From Trinickia dinghuensis (lineage in GTDB: Bacteria; Pseudomonadota; Gammaproteobacteria; Burkholderiales; Burkholderiaceae): DNA of 64,000 nt. The notes under the pieces are model-generated. The model was not told where the DNA came from. It saw only the letters and a list, made by a program, of their open reading frames with translations, and made no database searches. The position numbers and the translations under genes are program-made. Positions 7,263 to 17,336 of this stretch are shown piece by piece. The stretch is taken from contig NZ_QRGA01000009.1 in assembly GCF_003367175.1 (NCBI RefSeq), forward strand, positions 62,001-126,000, read 5' to 3'. Numbering within the stretch: the stretch's first letter is position 1; each line of letters starts with the position of its first letter.

Positions 7263-10183
7263 GGCGCGGCGTCGCCTCGCGCCAAATCCCGCAGAAAATC
7301 GCGCAGGTGCCGCGAGAGCTTGTCCAGGTTCGCGAGTTGCGGATCGTCATGACGAACGGATCGGTACTTCGCACAGGCCCACGCCTCATACGAAGATTCG
7401 AAGGACCACATTTGACCGAAATCGAGCCAATAGCAATCCGCCTGAACGTGCGCAGGGCTGTTCTCGCGAACCAGCCGCTCGGCAAACCGCTTGAATTCGT
7501 CGCTTTGAAAACGCGCCGGCCAATTCGGGAACAAGATGCTGATCCGGTAGCCGTAGAAGCCGTCTTCGTCATGCTGAAGAGGCGGGGCCAACGGCCGAAG
7601 CAGAATATGCTCCAGGACATACAGCCCCTCTCCGTGGAACACGTGCATTCCGGCCGCGCCGTCGGGACGCAGCCAGTCGATCAGATCGTCGCGGTATCGC
7701 TCCAGGCGCTCGGGGTCGGTGGCCGTCAACACACGATGCGTGTCGCCCGGCGACAAAAAATGCAGCACCCAACGTCGGGCGTCGGCCTCGCGCTCGATCG
7801 TATAACGCGCCAAGTCGGCCCCATACCGGAGCAGTTGCGTGAAGACGGCGGGATGGCCGGCATCGAAGACGAACCCGTCTAGCTCGCGCTCCGCGCGTGC
7901 AGCCTTCTCACCGCCGGCCGCGCCGCGCCTGCGCTCGAACTCGTATCCGGGATGGCGATCGGTCAGCCGTGCGAGCGATCTCGGATAGCGCGCGAACCGC
8001 TGCCGGCCGCCGATGCCGAGCAGGCTGTAGAGCCGATGTTCGAGCCCGGAGCCGAACGGCATGGGCGCGGCGCGTTTCATGCCGTAATCGAAGCCGCTCG
8101 CGCGCCGCCGGCTGGCGTGCGCGTAGGTCGTCAGGAAGCTGCGCTTGCAGTCGGCCAACTCGTCGAGAAACCGATCGGCGGCGGCGGGTCGCGGATCGAA
8201 ACGTTGCAGCGAGTCGTCGTCGAAGCGTTCGTTGAAGCGCGCGAGCAAATGATTCAGAAACATATTGCGGCGCCGCGGCGAGTCGTCGAACTGCGCCATG
8301 AGCCGCTTCAGGCGCGCGAGGTATCGCTCGTCAGGCGTCGACGGCGCCGAATGTTCGCGGATCGGCAGCAGGCCGCCCGTCTCGCTCGCGTGCTGGCGGC
8401 GGATTTCGACGAAACGCGCCAATCCCCCTCGTTCCTTCGCGTTGCGCAAACGGAGCGCAAGCCGGCGCGCGGCGCGCCGCGCGCGAGTCAGCGTGTGATA
8501 GCGTTCCTGGCCGTGGGCGATGATCTCGCACGTTGCGTCCACCAATACGATCGCAATCCGGCCGCGCGCCCAACTCGCACAGAGGTAATGAGCGGGATCG
8601 ACACAACGTTCGGCGATGGTCTTGGCCAATTGCCGCGCGTCGGCCAGACCGTCGCAGGGAACGCTGATGAGCGCGGTGCCGCCGGGCTCTCCGCCGACTG
8701 GCTCGCGCACGCACACCGTATAACGCCGGCGCGGGCAGTCGTGTTCACGATCTTCTTCCGGCTCGTCGCGCAGCAGCTCGCGTATGCCGTTGGGGTCCGG
8801 AAAGTCGACCGCCGCATCGTTCAACAACGACTGAACGAAGTAGCTCTCCGCCCGCCCCGGACGCAGCGAAAACAACCGGCGAACATTGGCAAGCTGCGCG
8901 AAGGCATCGGCAAGCAGCTGCTCGTACAACATCAGATAGCCGCGCAACTGCTTGACTTGCGCCGCGCGCTTGACGGCAGCCGCCCCCGTGTTCGGCAGGC
9001 TCGTTGGACCGTCGATGCCGGTTCCGGTCTGCAGTGCGAAATTTTCCTGAATCCCGTAGCGGCTCAGGCCGTATGTCGTCGGAAACTGATGTTGAATCGA
9101 GTAATAGCGCTCGATGTCCAGGAAGCGCCCGCTCGGCAGGCGGCGATAGTCCAAGCCGTCCGTGCAGCGCTTGACGGCATTTTCTCGGGCGCGAGCCTCA
9201 GCGACGCATTTGCGGAATGCGGCGATGACGCGGTCCGCGTCGATGGGCGCCGGCTGCCCCGTCGAGTCCACGAGTTCGAACGGCCATCTCGGCTGCGGCT
9301 GGTTGCGCTGGGGAATCTCGACGAACGGAACTTCGTTCTTCAACGCCAGCGAAGCCTGATCCGTGTTCGAAAACCGCAGGTTGCTCAACAGACGCACGCC
9401 CGGCACCGCGTGAACCACGCTCGCGATCTGATGCAGCGTCACGCAGGTCGGACGCGCGGCGAGTTGGCTGTCGTCGGCGGCACCGTATTCCAGCCGCGGG
9501 CCCTCATAGATCCGATCGAACGGCTCCCCCTCAGCGACTTGCGCGTCGACCGCGATGAGCAGCGGCTGCGGCACCAGCTTACAGTCGAGATCGAAAAATA
9601 CCCTGCCCATGACATCGTCGGGATCGGCATCGGCCGCAAGTTCCAATCGCCCCGCCAACTCGAGCGTCTTCCAGGCGAGGACGTCGAGCTCGTCGACGTC
9701 CTCGCACAGCGTGCGATTGGCCCGTAGGATCTTGCGGACTTGCTCGACCAGCGCTTGCGGCTCGGGGCCCCAGCGAAATCTCTCGATCCAGCCGCGGTAC
9801 AGGCCCGGCATCCCCTCGACAGGCTCCAGCCAGAAGTTCTTCAATCCTTGCACGCGGTCGTACATCACCTCGCGATAGTCACTGCCGGAAATCGGTGCGC
9901 TCGTGAGAATGCGATCGCCCGTGAACAACGTATCGCGGTCGATGAACTGCCGTTCGTTCGTCAAGAGATCGGCGATCTCGTACCGGCTGCGCAGCCCGAG
10001 ATCGGTCAGCGCATAGCAAAGCTGCTCGAGTACGGTGAGACCCGGATCGTGTTCGTTGAAGTCCGTCCAAACGTCGCCCGAAGTCGCTTGCACGTAGGCG
10101 ATGCCCTCGGCCAGCAGGGCATTGAAATCCATGCTGGTAGGCAGGGTGCCGGGGAACGTCGGCAGCAAAGGCGTCTCGGCCAT
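7259..10183 (-). CDS. eCIS baseplate wedge protein (Afp12-like)
   Basis: This protein has 974 residues. The N-terminal block WTDFNEHDPGLTVLEQLCY (about 42-60) followed by ALTDLGLRSRYEIADLL is a hallmark of the larger of the two baseplate-J-like proteins in eCIS loci. The rest is a mixed fold with basic patches and a C-terminal segment (YVLEHILLRPL, YGYRISILFPNWP) also seen in these proteins. It would form the baseplate wedge together with the 1283-residue protein encoded upstream. It overlaps the tape-measure gene by four bases and follows the fibre-like gene after three bases. Assignment rests on motifs and position. Confidence 0.87.
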   Translation of the reverse strand: MAETPLLPTFPGTLPTSMDFNALLAEGIAYVQATSGDVWTDFNEHDPGLTVLEQLCYALTDLGLRSRYEIADLLTNERQFIDRDTLFTGDRILTSAPISGSDYREVMYDRVQGLKNFWLEPVEGMPGLYRGWIERFRWGPEPQALVEQVRKILRANRTLCEDVDELDVLAWKTLELAGRLELAADADPDDVMGRVFFDLDCKLVPQPLLIAVDAQVAEGEPFDRIYEGPRLEYGAADDSQLAARPTCVTLHQIASVVHAVPGVRLLSNLRFSNTDQASLALKNEVPFVEIPQRNQPQPRWPFELVDSTGQPAPIDADRVIAAFRKCVAEARARENAVKRCTDGLDYRRLPSGRFLDIERYYSIQHQFPTTYGLSRYGIQENFALQTGTGIDGPTSLPNTGAAAVKRAAQVKQLRGYLMLYEQLLADAFAQLANVRRLFSLRPGRAESYFVQSLLNDAAVDFPDPNGIRELLRDEPEEDREHDCPRRRYTVCVREPVGGEPGGTALISVPCDGLADARQLAKTIAERCVDPAHYLCASWARGRIAIVLVDATCEIIAHGQERYHTLTRARRAARRLALRLRNAKERGGLARFVEIRRQHASETGGLLPIREHSAPSTPDERYLARLKRLMAQFDDSPRRRNMFLNHLLARFNERFDDDSLQRFDPRPAAADRFLDELADCKRSFLTTYAHASRRRASGFDYGMKRAAPMPFGSGLEHRLYSLLGIGGRQRFARYPRSLARLTDRHPGYEFERRRGAAGGEKAARAERELDGFVFDAGHPAVFTQLLRYGADLARYTIEREADARRWVLHFLSPGDTHRVLTATDPERLERYRDDLIDWLRPDGAAGMHVFHGEGLYVLEHILLRPLAPPLQHDEDGFYGYRISILFPNWPARFQSDEFKRFAERLVRENSPAHVQADCYWLDFGQMWSFESSYEAWACAKYRSVRHDDPQLANLDKLSRHLRDFLRDLARGDAAP

Positions 10184-10186
10184 GCC

Positions 10187-10942
10187 TCAGCCCTGGCCCG
10201 CCGCGGCGCGGCGCGTGATCTCGCATCGAATCTGCGTGGGCAGCCCCTTGCAGTTCGGTCCGAACGCGATGCGCGCACGCACGTTGAGCGCATAGGAAGA
10301 ACCCGCGCCCTCAACCCATTTGAACTGGATCGTGTGCCAAGGCAGCAAGCTGTCGCGCTCGACGTTCTGTACGAGCCGGCGGGCCGGCGCACGCGCGCCG
10401 ACAGCCGCCATCGCCGTGTTCTTGATCCGGTATGAAGAGCGCGCGTCGACGGTGGACGCCAGGCACATCCACGTGCCCACGGTCTTCTCGGTGATCGAGA
10501 GCGGATACCACTTGCCGTCCGCGGGCACGGTCACGACCGACGCCGCCGTGCCGGCACCGGCGGGTGTTGCGCTTCCCGCGGAGCTTGCACCGCCGGCGGG
10601 AGATGCGACACCGGCACCGGACGATGTGCCGCTACCGGTCGAACCGCCACCGTCGAAGACCGCCCAATCGTCGGTAGGGTTCAGCGTGCCGGCCGTAGGC
10701 GCAGGCGCGGACGCCGCGCCACCCGAGTCGCTTGCCCCGGCCGAAGGAGATGTGCCGGTGTCGCCGCTGCAGGCGGGACTGCGCTTGCGCCACCAAGCAA
10801 TGATTTGGCGCAGCGCCTCCAAGTCGTCGTCAGGAAGCGAATCTCTCGGAACGAACGAGTCGATCAAGTCCGCGAAGTCCGACTCCGTCGGCCTCGCACC
10901 ATTGACGAACACCTTCTTGATGTCTTCCGGCTTCTTAATCAT
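10187..10942 (-). CDS. Short fibre-like / adhesin-like eCIS protein
   Basis: This 251-residue protein is encoded between the two large baseplate proteins. The N-terminus (KVFVNGARPTESDFADLID) resembles the attachment segment of phage and eCIS tail fibres. Residues about 55-135 are a low-complexity Ser/Gly/Ala/Thr/Pro linker. The C-terminal about 110 residues (KWYPLSITEKTVGTWMC, then HTIQFKWVEGAGSSYAL and LNVRARIAFG) look like a compact beta-sandwich head of the type ending many tailocin and eCIS fibres (inference from pattern memory). It is far shorter than a typical Afp13 fibre and lacks trimeric shaft repeats. Start overlaps the preceding stop by eight bases. Function as receptor-binding fibre is probable but unproven. 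Confidence 0.65.
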   Translation of the reverse strand: MIKKPEDIKKVFVNGARPTESDFADLIDSFVPRDSLPDDDLEALRQIIAWWRKRSPACSGDTGTSPSAGASDSGGAASAPAPTAGTLNPTDDWAVFDGGGSTGSGTSSGAGVASPAGGASSAGSATPAGAGTAASVVTVPADGKWYPLSITEKTVGTWMCLASTVDARSSYRIKNTAMAAVGARAPARRLVQNVERDSLLPWHTIQFKWVEGAGSSYALNVRARIAFGPNCKGLPTQIRCEITRRAAAGQG

Positions 10943-13900
10943 CGGATTTTGAGAGATCGACGTCTGACGGCTGGGAGACTAGCTTCAGCGGCACGTGCAA
11001 CCGATAGCGCCGATCGGATGGGCTTTGCGCGAGCTTATTCGCGGGCGGGGGCGGCTCCGGCAGAACCATCGCATCCTCGCCGATCGCCATGCTGTCAATG
11101 CCGTAGCGTTCATCGCAGGATCCGATGAAATGGCTCGCGGCGGGAATCAGCACGGCCCAAGGGCTGGACGGCATCAACGCCTCGTCGCGTCCGAACCAGC
11201 GTGTCGCGCGCGCGCCGCCGCGCTCGTAGCTATGCAGGACGTTCAACTGCAGACGCGCAACACGCTCCGCACCGACGCGGTTGACGATGAACGCCTGCAG
11301 GTCGTTCACGTTTCGATTCGACGGATCGCCGCCGACCGGCAACGCGATCGAACGATCGTCGCGCCACGGCGCGAGCCACGAAGACATGTCGCGATCGAGC
11401 GAACTCAAATCGTATGCGGCCGCTTTCCCCGAGTTCAGGTGCGTCTCCGGCTCCGCGCGCAGATCGATCTGCAGCACCACCTTCACTTCCTCGTACACCG
11501 GATTGGCCACCGACAAATCACGCAGGGTCACGACGGTCCTTTGCAGCAATGCCGAGCGTATCAGCGCGAGTTCGTCGAGCGAGATCTTGGGCCGTGCCGG
11601 ATGGTTCTTGCCTTGAGCAGGCTGCGGGACGACGACGAGCTTGAGCGTGCCGGCCGGCAATCGCGCGCAGTCGTATCCTTTCGCGCGCACGACGTCCGGC
11701 GTAATGCACTTGGCCTGCAACAGCGCCGGAAGCACGTCCAATGCGATCTGCTCGAAGTCCGCTGCACTCACGGCCCGCTGCTTGTGACGCAACCGCTCGC
11801 TCACGCGCACCTGAAAAGCATCCGTGAGTTCCGCCGCCTGGCCGCCGCAGGTGGGCAAAGGTTGGCCCACACCTTGAATGCCGGGCGGTTTGCGGACGAA
11901 ATCGTTGATCGAGCCGACCGGCAACGGAGCACTCGCCAAGGGCGCGGCGCCGTTCAAGACTTGCGTGACGGCAACGGCTTGCGTCCCCACATACGCGGCA
12001 CGACTGCGTGCTTGCGGATCGTCCACGACGGCGGCAATCCAGTACAGGCCGGCCGGAAGCAAAGTGTTGTCGCTGTTCATGCGCCGCGCGCCGGTCTGCA
12101 AGCGCACGATGCCGCTTCTCGTCAAGCCGGCGGTCCCGTCCTCGACCAGCCCATCGCCGAAGCGGTGCCACGCATTGTCGAGCAAGTAGTACCAATCGAC
12201 GGCGCCGGGTGCCGATCCCGAGCCGGGCGCGGACGGCTCCTCGCTTGCCGTCCGCCCCTGCGCTTCTTGCATGCCGAACAGCAGCGATACGATTTGCCCC
12301 GGCACAAGGTTGCGAAGACCGATATACAACTGCCCGGCGCGCGCGATGCCTTCTAGCAGCAATGTGCCGGTCAGCGGCTGAGCCACGTACCCGAACGGCC
12401 CGATCTTGTAGAAACATGGAATAGGCGCCGACGTCACATCCGGCGCTTGCCGCGCCTGCAACTGCTGGCGAGCGACGTAATCGACGGTGATGCTCTTCGC
12501 CTGCGGCAGAAACGGCGGATTGGGCATCTTGGGCAGACTGGGAAGATAGGGGTAAGGCTGAATCCGAAGCTCAGGCTCTTGCTTGATCTGGGTGCTGATC
12601 GCGAGCGCGGCCTTCATCGACGCATCCGCCAGCACTTGAGGGTACAGCGCATGGCCGAACGCCCAGGTCGGCCCGGCCAATTCCATGCGAATCCCGTCCA
12701 ACGGCTGCAGCGCGCCGTTCCTGGTTGGTTCGACGACGCGGAACGACCGTCGCGTCTGCAATCCGGCCGTAATGCTATCGTCTTGCGTAAACAATGGCTT
12801 GCCGCAGCACGGCGGATTCCACCGATCGTTTGTCCTGATCGAAAACGCCCCCTGAAACATATTGTTCGTCACCGATGTCAGGTAGCCGGCATAGTGCCCC
12901 GCCAAGTTTTGCGGCGCTATCGGCAGGTTGAACCATTCGACTCGCACTACCGCGCCCTTGATCGGCTTGCTCGCGAGTTCCGGGTCGACCATTTCCAAAT
13001 AGCTGCCCAGGATCGGCAAGTTCCCGAACGGCGCAAACGGCGCGGTCGCATCGACCGGCCCTTGAGTAGTCGTCATGCTCGCCGGCACCAACCCCGCCAC
13101 CCGCGTCTGCACTGTGATGCCCTTGATCAGCAGGTGTTGGATAAACGAATACGGATACACTCGCGCATCGGGCTTGAGCATCAGCTTCAGGCGCGGCCAC
13201 GGCGATGCGCCGCCGGCCTCCGATACCGCCGGCGGCCCGGGCTCGACCGGCGGAAAAGAAGCCGGCAGCATCAGAACGAGATCGACGCGGCATCGCGCGA
13301 GGTCGGCCAACACGGCCACGCGTTTGACGCTTTGCCACCCTTTCGCCGTGGTGACCGACACCTCGCAAGCCTGCCTCAACGCGCGCCGAACCATGGCGTC
13401 GAGCGAGCGCCCCGCGAAATCCGCATAGGCCTGATTCGTCACCTCGAGAAAAGCACGGACCACATCCGCGAACGCCAACGGAGCGGCCGCCGTCCCGCCA
13501 GGCGTTTTTTCGATCGGCGAGCGAGGAAGGCTCGAGGGTTTCGCTTCGAATTCGAAACGCAAGCGCAACGCGCGCCGGCCACCACGCAGCAATAGCATGG
13601 GCGAGGTGACGACGAATCCGATCTCGGCCGGCGGCGAACTATCCAACAACAGCGGAGCGCCGGTGCAATCGGTCCCGAACGTCGGCCAGCTCGGATTCGG
13701 CTGCACGAGCAGCGCCCCGAGGCCATCGCGCGAATCGGCGTGCGGGGAGGCATACAGCCGAGGCACATACGGCACGCCTTGCGCTATCGCTTGCGTGGCA
13801 CGAATCGTTTTGAGCGCGCCGACCGCGTCCTGATTGACGACCAGATCGTCGTCGAGGGCGTAAATCAAATCGCGCCCGTCGGGCAGCTTGCCGGCGCGCA

Positions 13901-14786
13901 ATTGGGTCAGGGCCGGTACCTTGACGTCTCGCCCCGCCGGCGTGGGCTGCAGGCAAACGAACGCGCGATCCGGCGTGGCCGGACGCTCGCGCAGCCGCAA
14001 TATGTCGCGATAGTAGAAATCCAGATGCCGGGCCGTGATGGTGTTCGCGCTTTCCTGTGCGTGCCGCAGCAGGCGCACGAAAGCAATCATCAGCGCGGAG
14101 TGCGGCTGATGGCCGACCGTGTCTTGCAAGGAGTCGGCGAAGTACCGGCGCATCGTGGCTTGTGCCGCAACGATGTATTGGACGAACGACTGCAGGATAT
14201 CGCGCAAGCTTCGCGTGGCAACGGCATCGCTGGGTGGGACCGACCCGTGCCACAACCACTTCAAATAGTCGCCGTCGGCGCTGTGCTTGCGCCAAAATTC
14301 GCGCGACAGCCTATGCCACGTTCGCTCCCACTCCGGGTTGCCGGCGACCTCGCTGTACAAAGGCGCGAGTTGCACGGTCACCAGCGTTTCGAGCGCCAGG
14401 CCGGCCGACGTCCCGAGCGGAAGAGACGCGCCGATGTGCTTGACGCCGACCACCCACTCGGACACCTGCCGAAACAACTCGAACAACTGCGATAGGAGCC
14501 CCTCTTCGCGGTGTGCCGGATGCGGCTCCGCGGCCGCGAGGCGTTCGGCGTCCGCCAAGATCCGCCGGCCGTCGAAGTTGACGATCGGCGCCAATGCAAA
14601 GCTAATGTCGTTTGCGAAGAACGGCTCCCAGTGGCCGTCGTGCTTGCCGTCCGTGCCGACATAGATCAAGAGCTGCGCGAACTGCCTGACGAAATCGAGC
14701 TGCTCCGGCAACGTGCGAGCGTCGACGGGCGCGCTCTCGGGAGACAGCGCCGCCAGGCGGCGAGCAGCCTGCGTCGTACCGATCAC
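10935..14786 (-). CDS. Large eCIS baseplate-J-like protein (Afp11-like)
   Basis: At 1283 residues this is the biggest baseplate component. The N-terminal half contains the run ARHLDFYYRDILRLRERPA and the segment LRAGKLPDGRDLIYALDDD, which I know from eCIS baseplate proteins that join a wedge domain to a baseplate-J (gp6-like) domain. The C-terminal 300 residues, with LTDAFQVRVSERLRHKQRA and DFEQIALDVLPAL, are the baseplate-J-type part. It follows the gp25 gene after 12 bases and precedes the fibre-like gene with overlap. Several Pro/Ala-rich insertions make it longer than Afp11, and domain borders cannot be placed precisely by eye. Confidence 0.85.
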   Translation of the reverse strand: MIGTTQAARRLAALSPESAPVDARTLPEQLDFVRQFAQLLIYVGTDGKHDGHWEPFFANDISFALAPIVNFDGRRILADAERLAAAEPHPAHREEGLLSQLFELFRQVSEWVVGVKHIGASLPLGTSAGLALETLVTVQLAPLYSEVAGNPEWERTWHRLSREFWRKHSADGDYLKWLWHGSVPPSDAVATRSLRDILQSFVQYIVAAQATMRRYFADSLQDTVGHQPHSALMIAFVRLLRHAQESANTITARHLDFYYRDILRLRERPATPDRAFVCLQPTPAGRDVKVPALTQLRAGKLPDGRDLIYALDDDLVVNQDAVGALKTIRATQAIAQGVPYVPRLYASPHADSRDGLGALLVQPNPSWPTFGTDCTGAPLLLDSSPPAEIGFVVTSPMLLLRGGRRALRLRFEFEAKPSSLPRSPIEKTPGGTAAAPLAFADVVRAFLEVTNQAYADFAGRSLDAMVRRALRQACEVSVTTAKGWQSVKRVAVLADLARCRVDLVLMLPASFPPVEPGPPAVSEAGGASPWPRLKLMLKPDARVYPYSFIQHLLIKGITVQTRVAGLVPASMTTTQGPVDATAPFAPFGNLPILGSYLEMVDPELASKPIKGAVVRVEWFNLPIAPQNLAGHYAGYLTSVTNNMFQGAFSIRTNDRWNPPCCGKPLFTQDDSITAGLQTRRSFRVVEPTRNGALQPLDGIRMELAGPTWAFGHALYPQVLADASMKAALAISTQIKQEPELRIQPYPYLPSLPKMPNPPFLPQAKSITVDYVARQQLQARQAPDVTSAPIPCFYKIGPFGYVAQPLTGTLLLEGIARAGQLYIGLRNLVPGQIVSLLFGMQEAQGRTASEEPSAPGSGSAPGAVDWYYLLDNAWHRFGDGLVEDGTAGLTRSGIVRLQTGARRMNSDNTLLPAGLYWIAAVVDDPQARSRAAYVGTQAVAVTQVLNGAAPLASAPLPVGSINDFVRKPPGIQGVGQPLPTCGGQAAELTDAFQVRVSERLRHKQRAVSAADFEQIALDVLPALLQAKCITPDVVRAKGYDCARLPAGTLKLVVVPQPAQGKNHPARPKISLDELALIRSALLQRTVVTLRDLSVANPVYEEVKVVLQIDLRAEPETHLNSGKAAAYDLSSLDRDMSSWLAPWRDDRSIALPVGGDPSNRNVNDLQAFIVNRVGAERVARLQLNVLHSYERGGARATRWFGRDEALMPSSPWAVLIPAASHFIGSCDERYGIDSMAIGEDAMVLPEPPPPANKLAQSPSDRRYRLHVPLKLVSQPSDVDLSKSDD

Positions 14787-14798
14787 GCGGCGGCTCCG

Positions 14799-15221
14799 TT
14801 AAGCGATCGTACGGACATTGGTTCCTTCGGCTAGATAGAACGGGAACACCATATTGCTGCGCGTGTTGGTCTGGCGCACCAGATACGTCAAGGTGATGCG
14901 CAGGAGTCCATCGGTTGCATCGCTCAGATCGAAGTCCACATTCTCGAGCAAAATCCTGGGTTCATAGCGCAGCACCGCGTCTGAAATCAAGGTTTCCAGC
15001 AGCGTGAGCGTATTGGCGTTCATGAGGTCGAACACATGCTGCTGCAAGGCGCACCCGTAGCCCGGCAGCATGATCCGCTCACCCGGAGCCGTGTTGAACA
15101 GGATCCTTAGACTTTGACGGATGTCCTCCTCCGCCTCGGCCATCTGCACGCCCGCGCTTGCTTTGTCGAACGTCGGCGGAAACTGCCAGCCGCGCCCGAG
15201 GAATCTCGTATCGCTCGCCAT
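14799..15221 (-). CDS. Baseplate protein, gp25/GPW family (Afp9-like)
   Basis: This 140-residue protein belongs to the lysozyme-like gp25 family that fastens the sheath to the baseplate in contractile machines. The motif EEDIRQSLRILFNTAPGER followed by IMLPGYGCAL matches the family core, including the conserved GER and the aromatic-Gly-Cys turn. It lies ten bases downstream of the PAAR gene; in Afp the order of these two genes is the reverse. No signal peptide is present, as expected for a cytoplasmically assembled particle. Confidence 0.93.
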   Translation of the reverse strand: MASDTRFLGRGWQFPPTFDKASAGVQMAEAEEDIRQSLRILFNTAPGERIMLPGYGCALQQHVFDLMNANTLTLLETLISDAVLRYEPRILLENVDFDLSDATDGLLRITLTYLVRQTNTRSNMVFPFYLAEGTNVRTIA

Positions 15222-15230
15222 GGCGCGGAC

Positions 15231-15533
15231 TCACCCTCCTATCAATACCGTCGGAAACCCGATCGCTATCGTGCCGCCGTGCGCGCAGGTATCGCCCATG
15301 CGCGCCGCGGGACGCCCGCCGATGAAGACCGTCGTCGATCCCTTGATGATGGTGTCGGGAGGGCCCACGCAGGTGAGCATGTCTCCCACGACCGCGGCCG
15401 GCAGCTTGCCGATCAGCACCGTCGGCACGCCGGGCCCGATGATCGGCCCGCCCACGTGCGGAATCGGCACGGGACCGGCCGGTGTCTGCATCGGACACAT
15501 ATGCATATCGGAAATGCGCGCGGCAGGCGGCAT
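15231..15533 (-). CDS. PAAR-type spike tip protein (Afp10-like)
   Basis: This 100-residue protein is a single PAAR domain with no extension. It has repeated glycine-rich strands (PTVLIGKLPAAVVGD, TTVFIGGRPAARMGD) and metal-ligand candidates in DMHMCPM, LTCVGP and DTCAHGG. It would sharpen the VgrG-like spike and can hold zinc (family knowledge). It follows the VgrG-like gene by 12 bases. Absence of a C-terminal toxin means any effector must be loaded otherwise, for example into the tube lumen. Confidence 0.95.
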   Translation of the reverse strand: MPPAARISDMHMCPMQTPAGPVPIPHVGGPIIGPGVPTVLIGKLPAAVVGDMLTCVGPPDTIIKGSTTVFIGGRPAARMGDTCAHGGTIAIGFPTVLIGG

Positions 15534-15545
15534 GGTGCTTCCCCG

Positions 15546-17336
15546 TTAGTTGATCATGACCACGCCGCCGGTCACGGCCACGCGCGCCGCCGAGTTCAAC
15601 TCGGCGGAGGCCGTTCCCTTCAGCGTCAACGTGGCCGATGCTTCGGCGCCGATTTGCGGCGCCTCGGCCTTGACACTGGCCGAAGACTTGATGCTGACGC
15701 CGGCCGTCCCTTGAATACTGACCGAACCCGTAGCCTTGATCGTAATGTCCTTGGGACTGTCGAGCGAAATTCCGCTCGACGACAGCTTGATGTTGTTCTT
15801 GTTCGAATCGGTGATGCTGATCGACTTGTCCTTGTCGCTCATCACCACGACCTGGCCTCCGGGCGTTTCGATCGTGACGATCTTGTCCACGTCCTGCAGC
15901 GTGATCTTGATTTGGCCTTTCGTGACGATGGCTTTATTCGTATTGGGCTGATCCGGGGTATAGGGCGGCGTGTGCTTGCTGCTGTACAAGCTGCCGAGCA
16001 CCACCGGGAAGCGCGGGTCGTCGTTGATGAAACCCACCATCACTTCGTCGCCGATCTCCGGCATGAACATGATGCCGGCCTTATTGGTGGCATACGGCGT
16101 ACCCAACCGCGCCCAGATCCCGTTGCCGTCGCCGTCGATGAGCGGCAAGTCGAGCAATACGCGCGTCATGGTCAGCGGATCGGCATCGATCTTCTTGACC
16201 GTGCCGATCTGAAGCCCCGAGATTCCGGGCAGCAACCCCGCCGCGGGCGGTGCTTCGACGTCGGGCTGCTCTTCGACGAACCAGCGGGGCGACAGTCCGA
16301 AACCCACCTCCGTCAACCAATTGCCGTGCTCCAGCGTGTGCGCGACGCGCGCGATGAAGGCTTGGCCGTTGAAACGTGTCCCTAGCCCGGCCAATTCGAT
16401 TGTCTTGCCCGGCACGGCAAGCGCACTCCCCTGGAACGTCACGGTGCCGCGGATCCTCGCCAAACGCGATTTGAGCAGTTGCGCGTCGGCCCAATTCTGC
16501 AAATCGGCGTTCTCCAGCGGCGCCGGCGAATTCAATTCGAACGTGCCCGCACTCAACACGCCGGCGAGCGTGCTGCCCTCGATATCGCCTTGCGCGTTGA
16601 CGGTAGGAGCGGCGCTCGTGGCCGTGATCACCTTTTGCTCGGAGATGTCCCAAGCGGTCGCGCTCACTTGCGTGTACTGGTTGCGAGCGTCGATTTCCGC
16701 TTCCAATGTCCTGAGCGCGTCGCCGTACTTCACGACGAGCCCGCACCCTTGCGCCACCGCCGGCGACTGTACCGTCACCTTGTTGTCGTCCACGAGCACG
16801 AGCTTGCCGTTGACCTCGGCACGGCTGAGCAGGAAGTCCCAGTCGGTGCTGTAAAAGCGCACGAGCTCTTCGTAAGTCACGCTGGTGGATTCGACCGTTG
16901 CCGTGAGCCCGTGCTTTTCGATCAGGGCTTTCAGCACGGTGTTGTCGGTCTTGTCCTTATAGACATTGCTCTTGCGCCCCACCGTCATCTTGACCGCACT
17001 GTCGCTGCAGGTGACGAGCAACTGCGCAGCCGCCTGCTCGCGCACCCGGATGCCGTGCTTCACCACGATGCCCTTGAACACCGAAGTCGCGTCCTGGTGG
17101 TAAGCCATCTTGATTTCCACTTTGGCGCCCGGAACGAAGGTGCTCGACTCGCTGATCGGGAACGTGCCGGTGCTCGAGTTGCCGTCGACGAGCGCGATGC
17201 GTGCCGTTCCGATACGGTTGACCTCGCGCACGATCTTGATGCTGCTGACACGGTAGGTGTCGGGAATGGGGCTGCCGTCCACCAGAACGGTGACGGAGAC
17301 GAGATCGGTTTTACCTGCCAGCGGGGAGACGTTCAC
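15546..17336 (-). CDS. VgrG-like central spike protein (Afp8-like)
   Basis: This 596-residue protein combines a gp27-like base (about 1-370), a gp5 OB-fold (about 375-460, containing PEIGDEVMVGFINDDPR) and a C-terminal beta-helical needle with regular short repeats (SISITDSNKNNIKLSS, ITIKATGSVSIQGTAG, VSIKSSASVKAEAP). It trimerises at the centre of the baseplate. The start overlaps the LysM gene's stop (ATGA). There is no effector extension after the needle, so it looks purely structural. Confidence 0.95.
   Translation of the reverse strand: MNVSPLAGKTDLVSVTVLVDGSPIPDTYRVSSIKIVREVNRIGTARIALVDGNSSTGTFPISESSTFVPGAKVEIKMAYHQDATSVFKGIVVKHGIRVREQAAAQLLVTCSDSAVKMTVGRKSNVYKDKTDNTVLKALIEKHGLTATVESTSVTYEELVRFYSTDWDFLLSRAEVNGKLVLVDDNKVTVQSPAVAQGCGLVVKYGDALRTLEAEIDARNQYTQVSATAWDISEQKVITATSAAPTVNAQGDIEGSTLAGVLSAGTFELNSPAPLENADLQNWADAQLLKSRLARIRGTVTFQGSALAVPGKTIELAGLGTRFNGQAFIARVAHTLEHGNWLTEVGFGLSPRWFVEEQPDVEAPPAAGLLPGISGLQIGTVKKIDADPLTMTRVLLDLPLIDGDGNGIWARLGTPYATNKAGIMFMPEIGDEVMVGFINDDPRFPVVLGSLYSSKHTPPYTPDQPNTNKAIVTKGQIKITLQDVDKIVTIETPGGQVVVMSDKDKSISITDSNKNNIKLSSSGISLDSPKDITIKATGSVSIQGTAGVSIKSSASVKAEAPQIGAEASATLTLKGTASAELNSAARVAVTGGVVMIN

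Noticed and set aside
7952-9727. Plus-strand open frame of about 590 codons
   Set aside because: It is antisense to the Afp12-like baseplate gene and shows only shadow-type composition.
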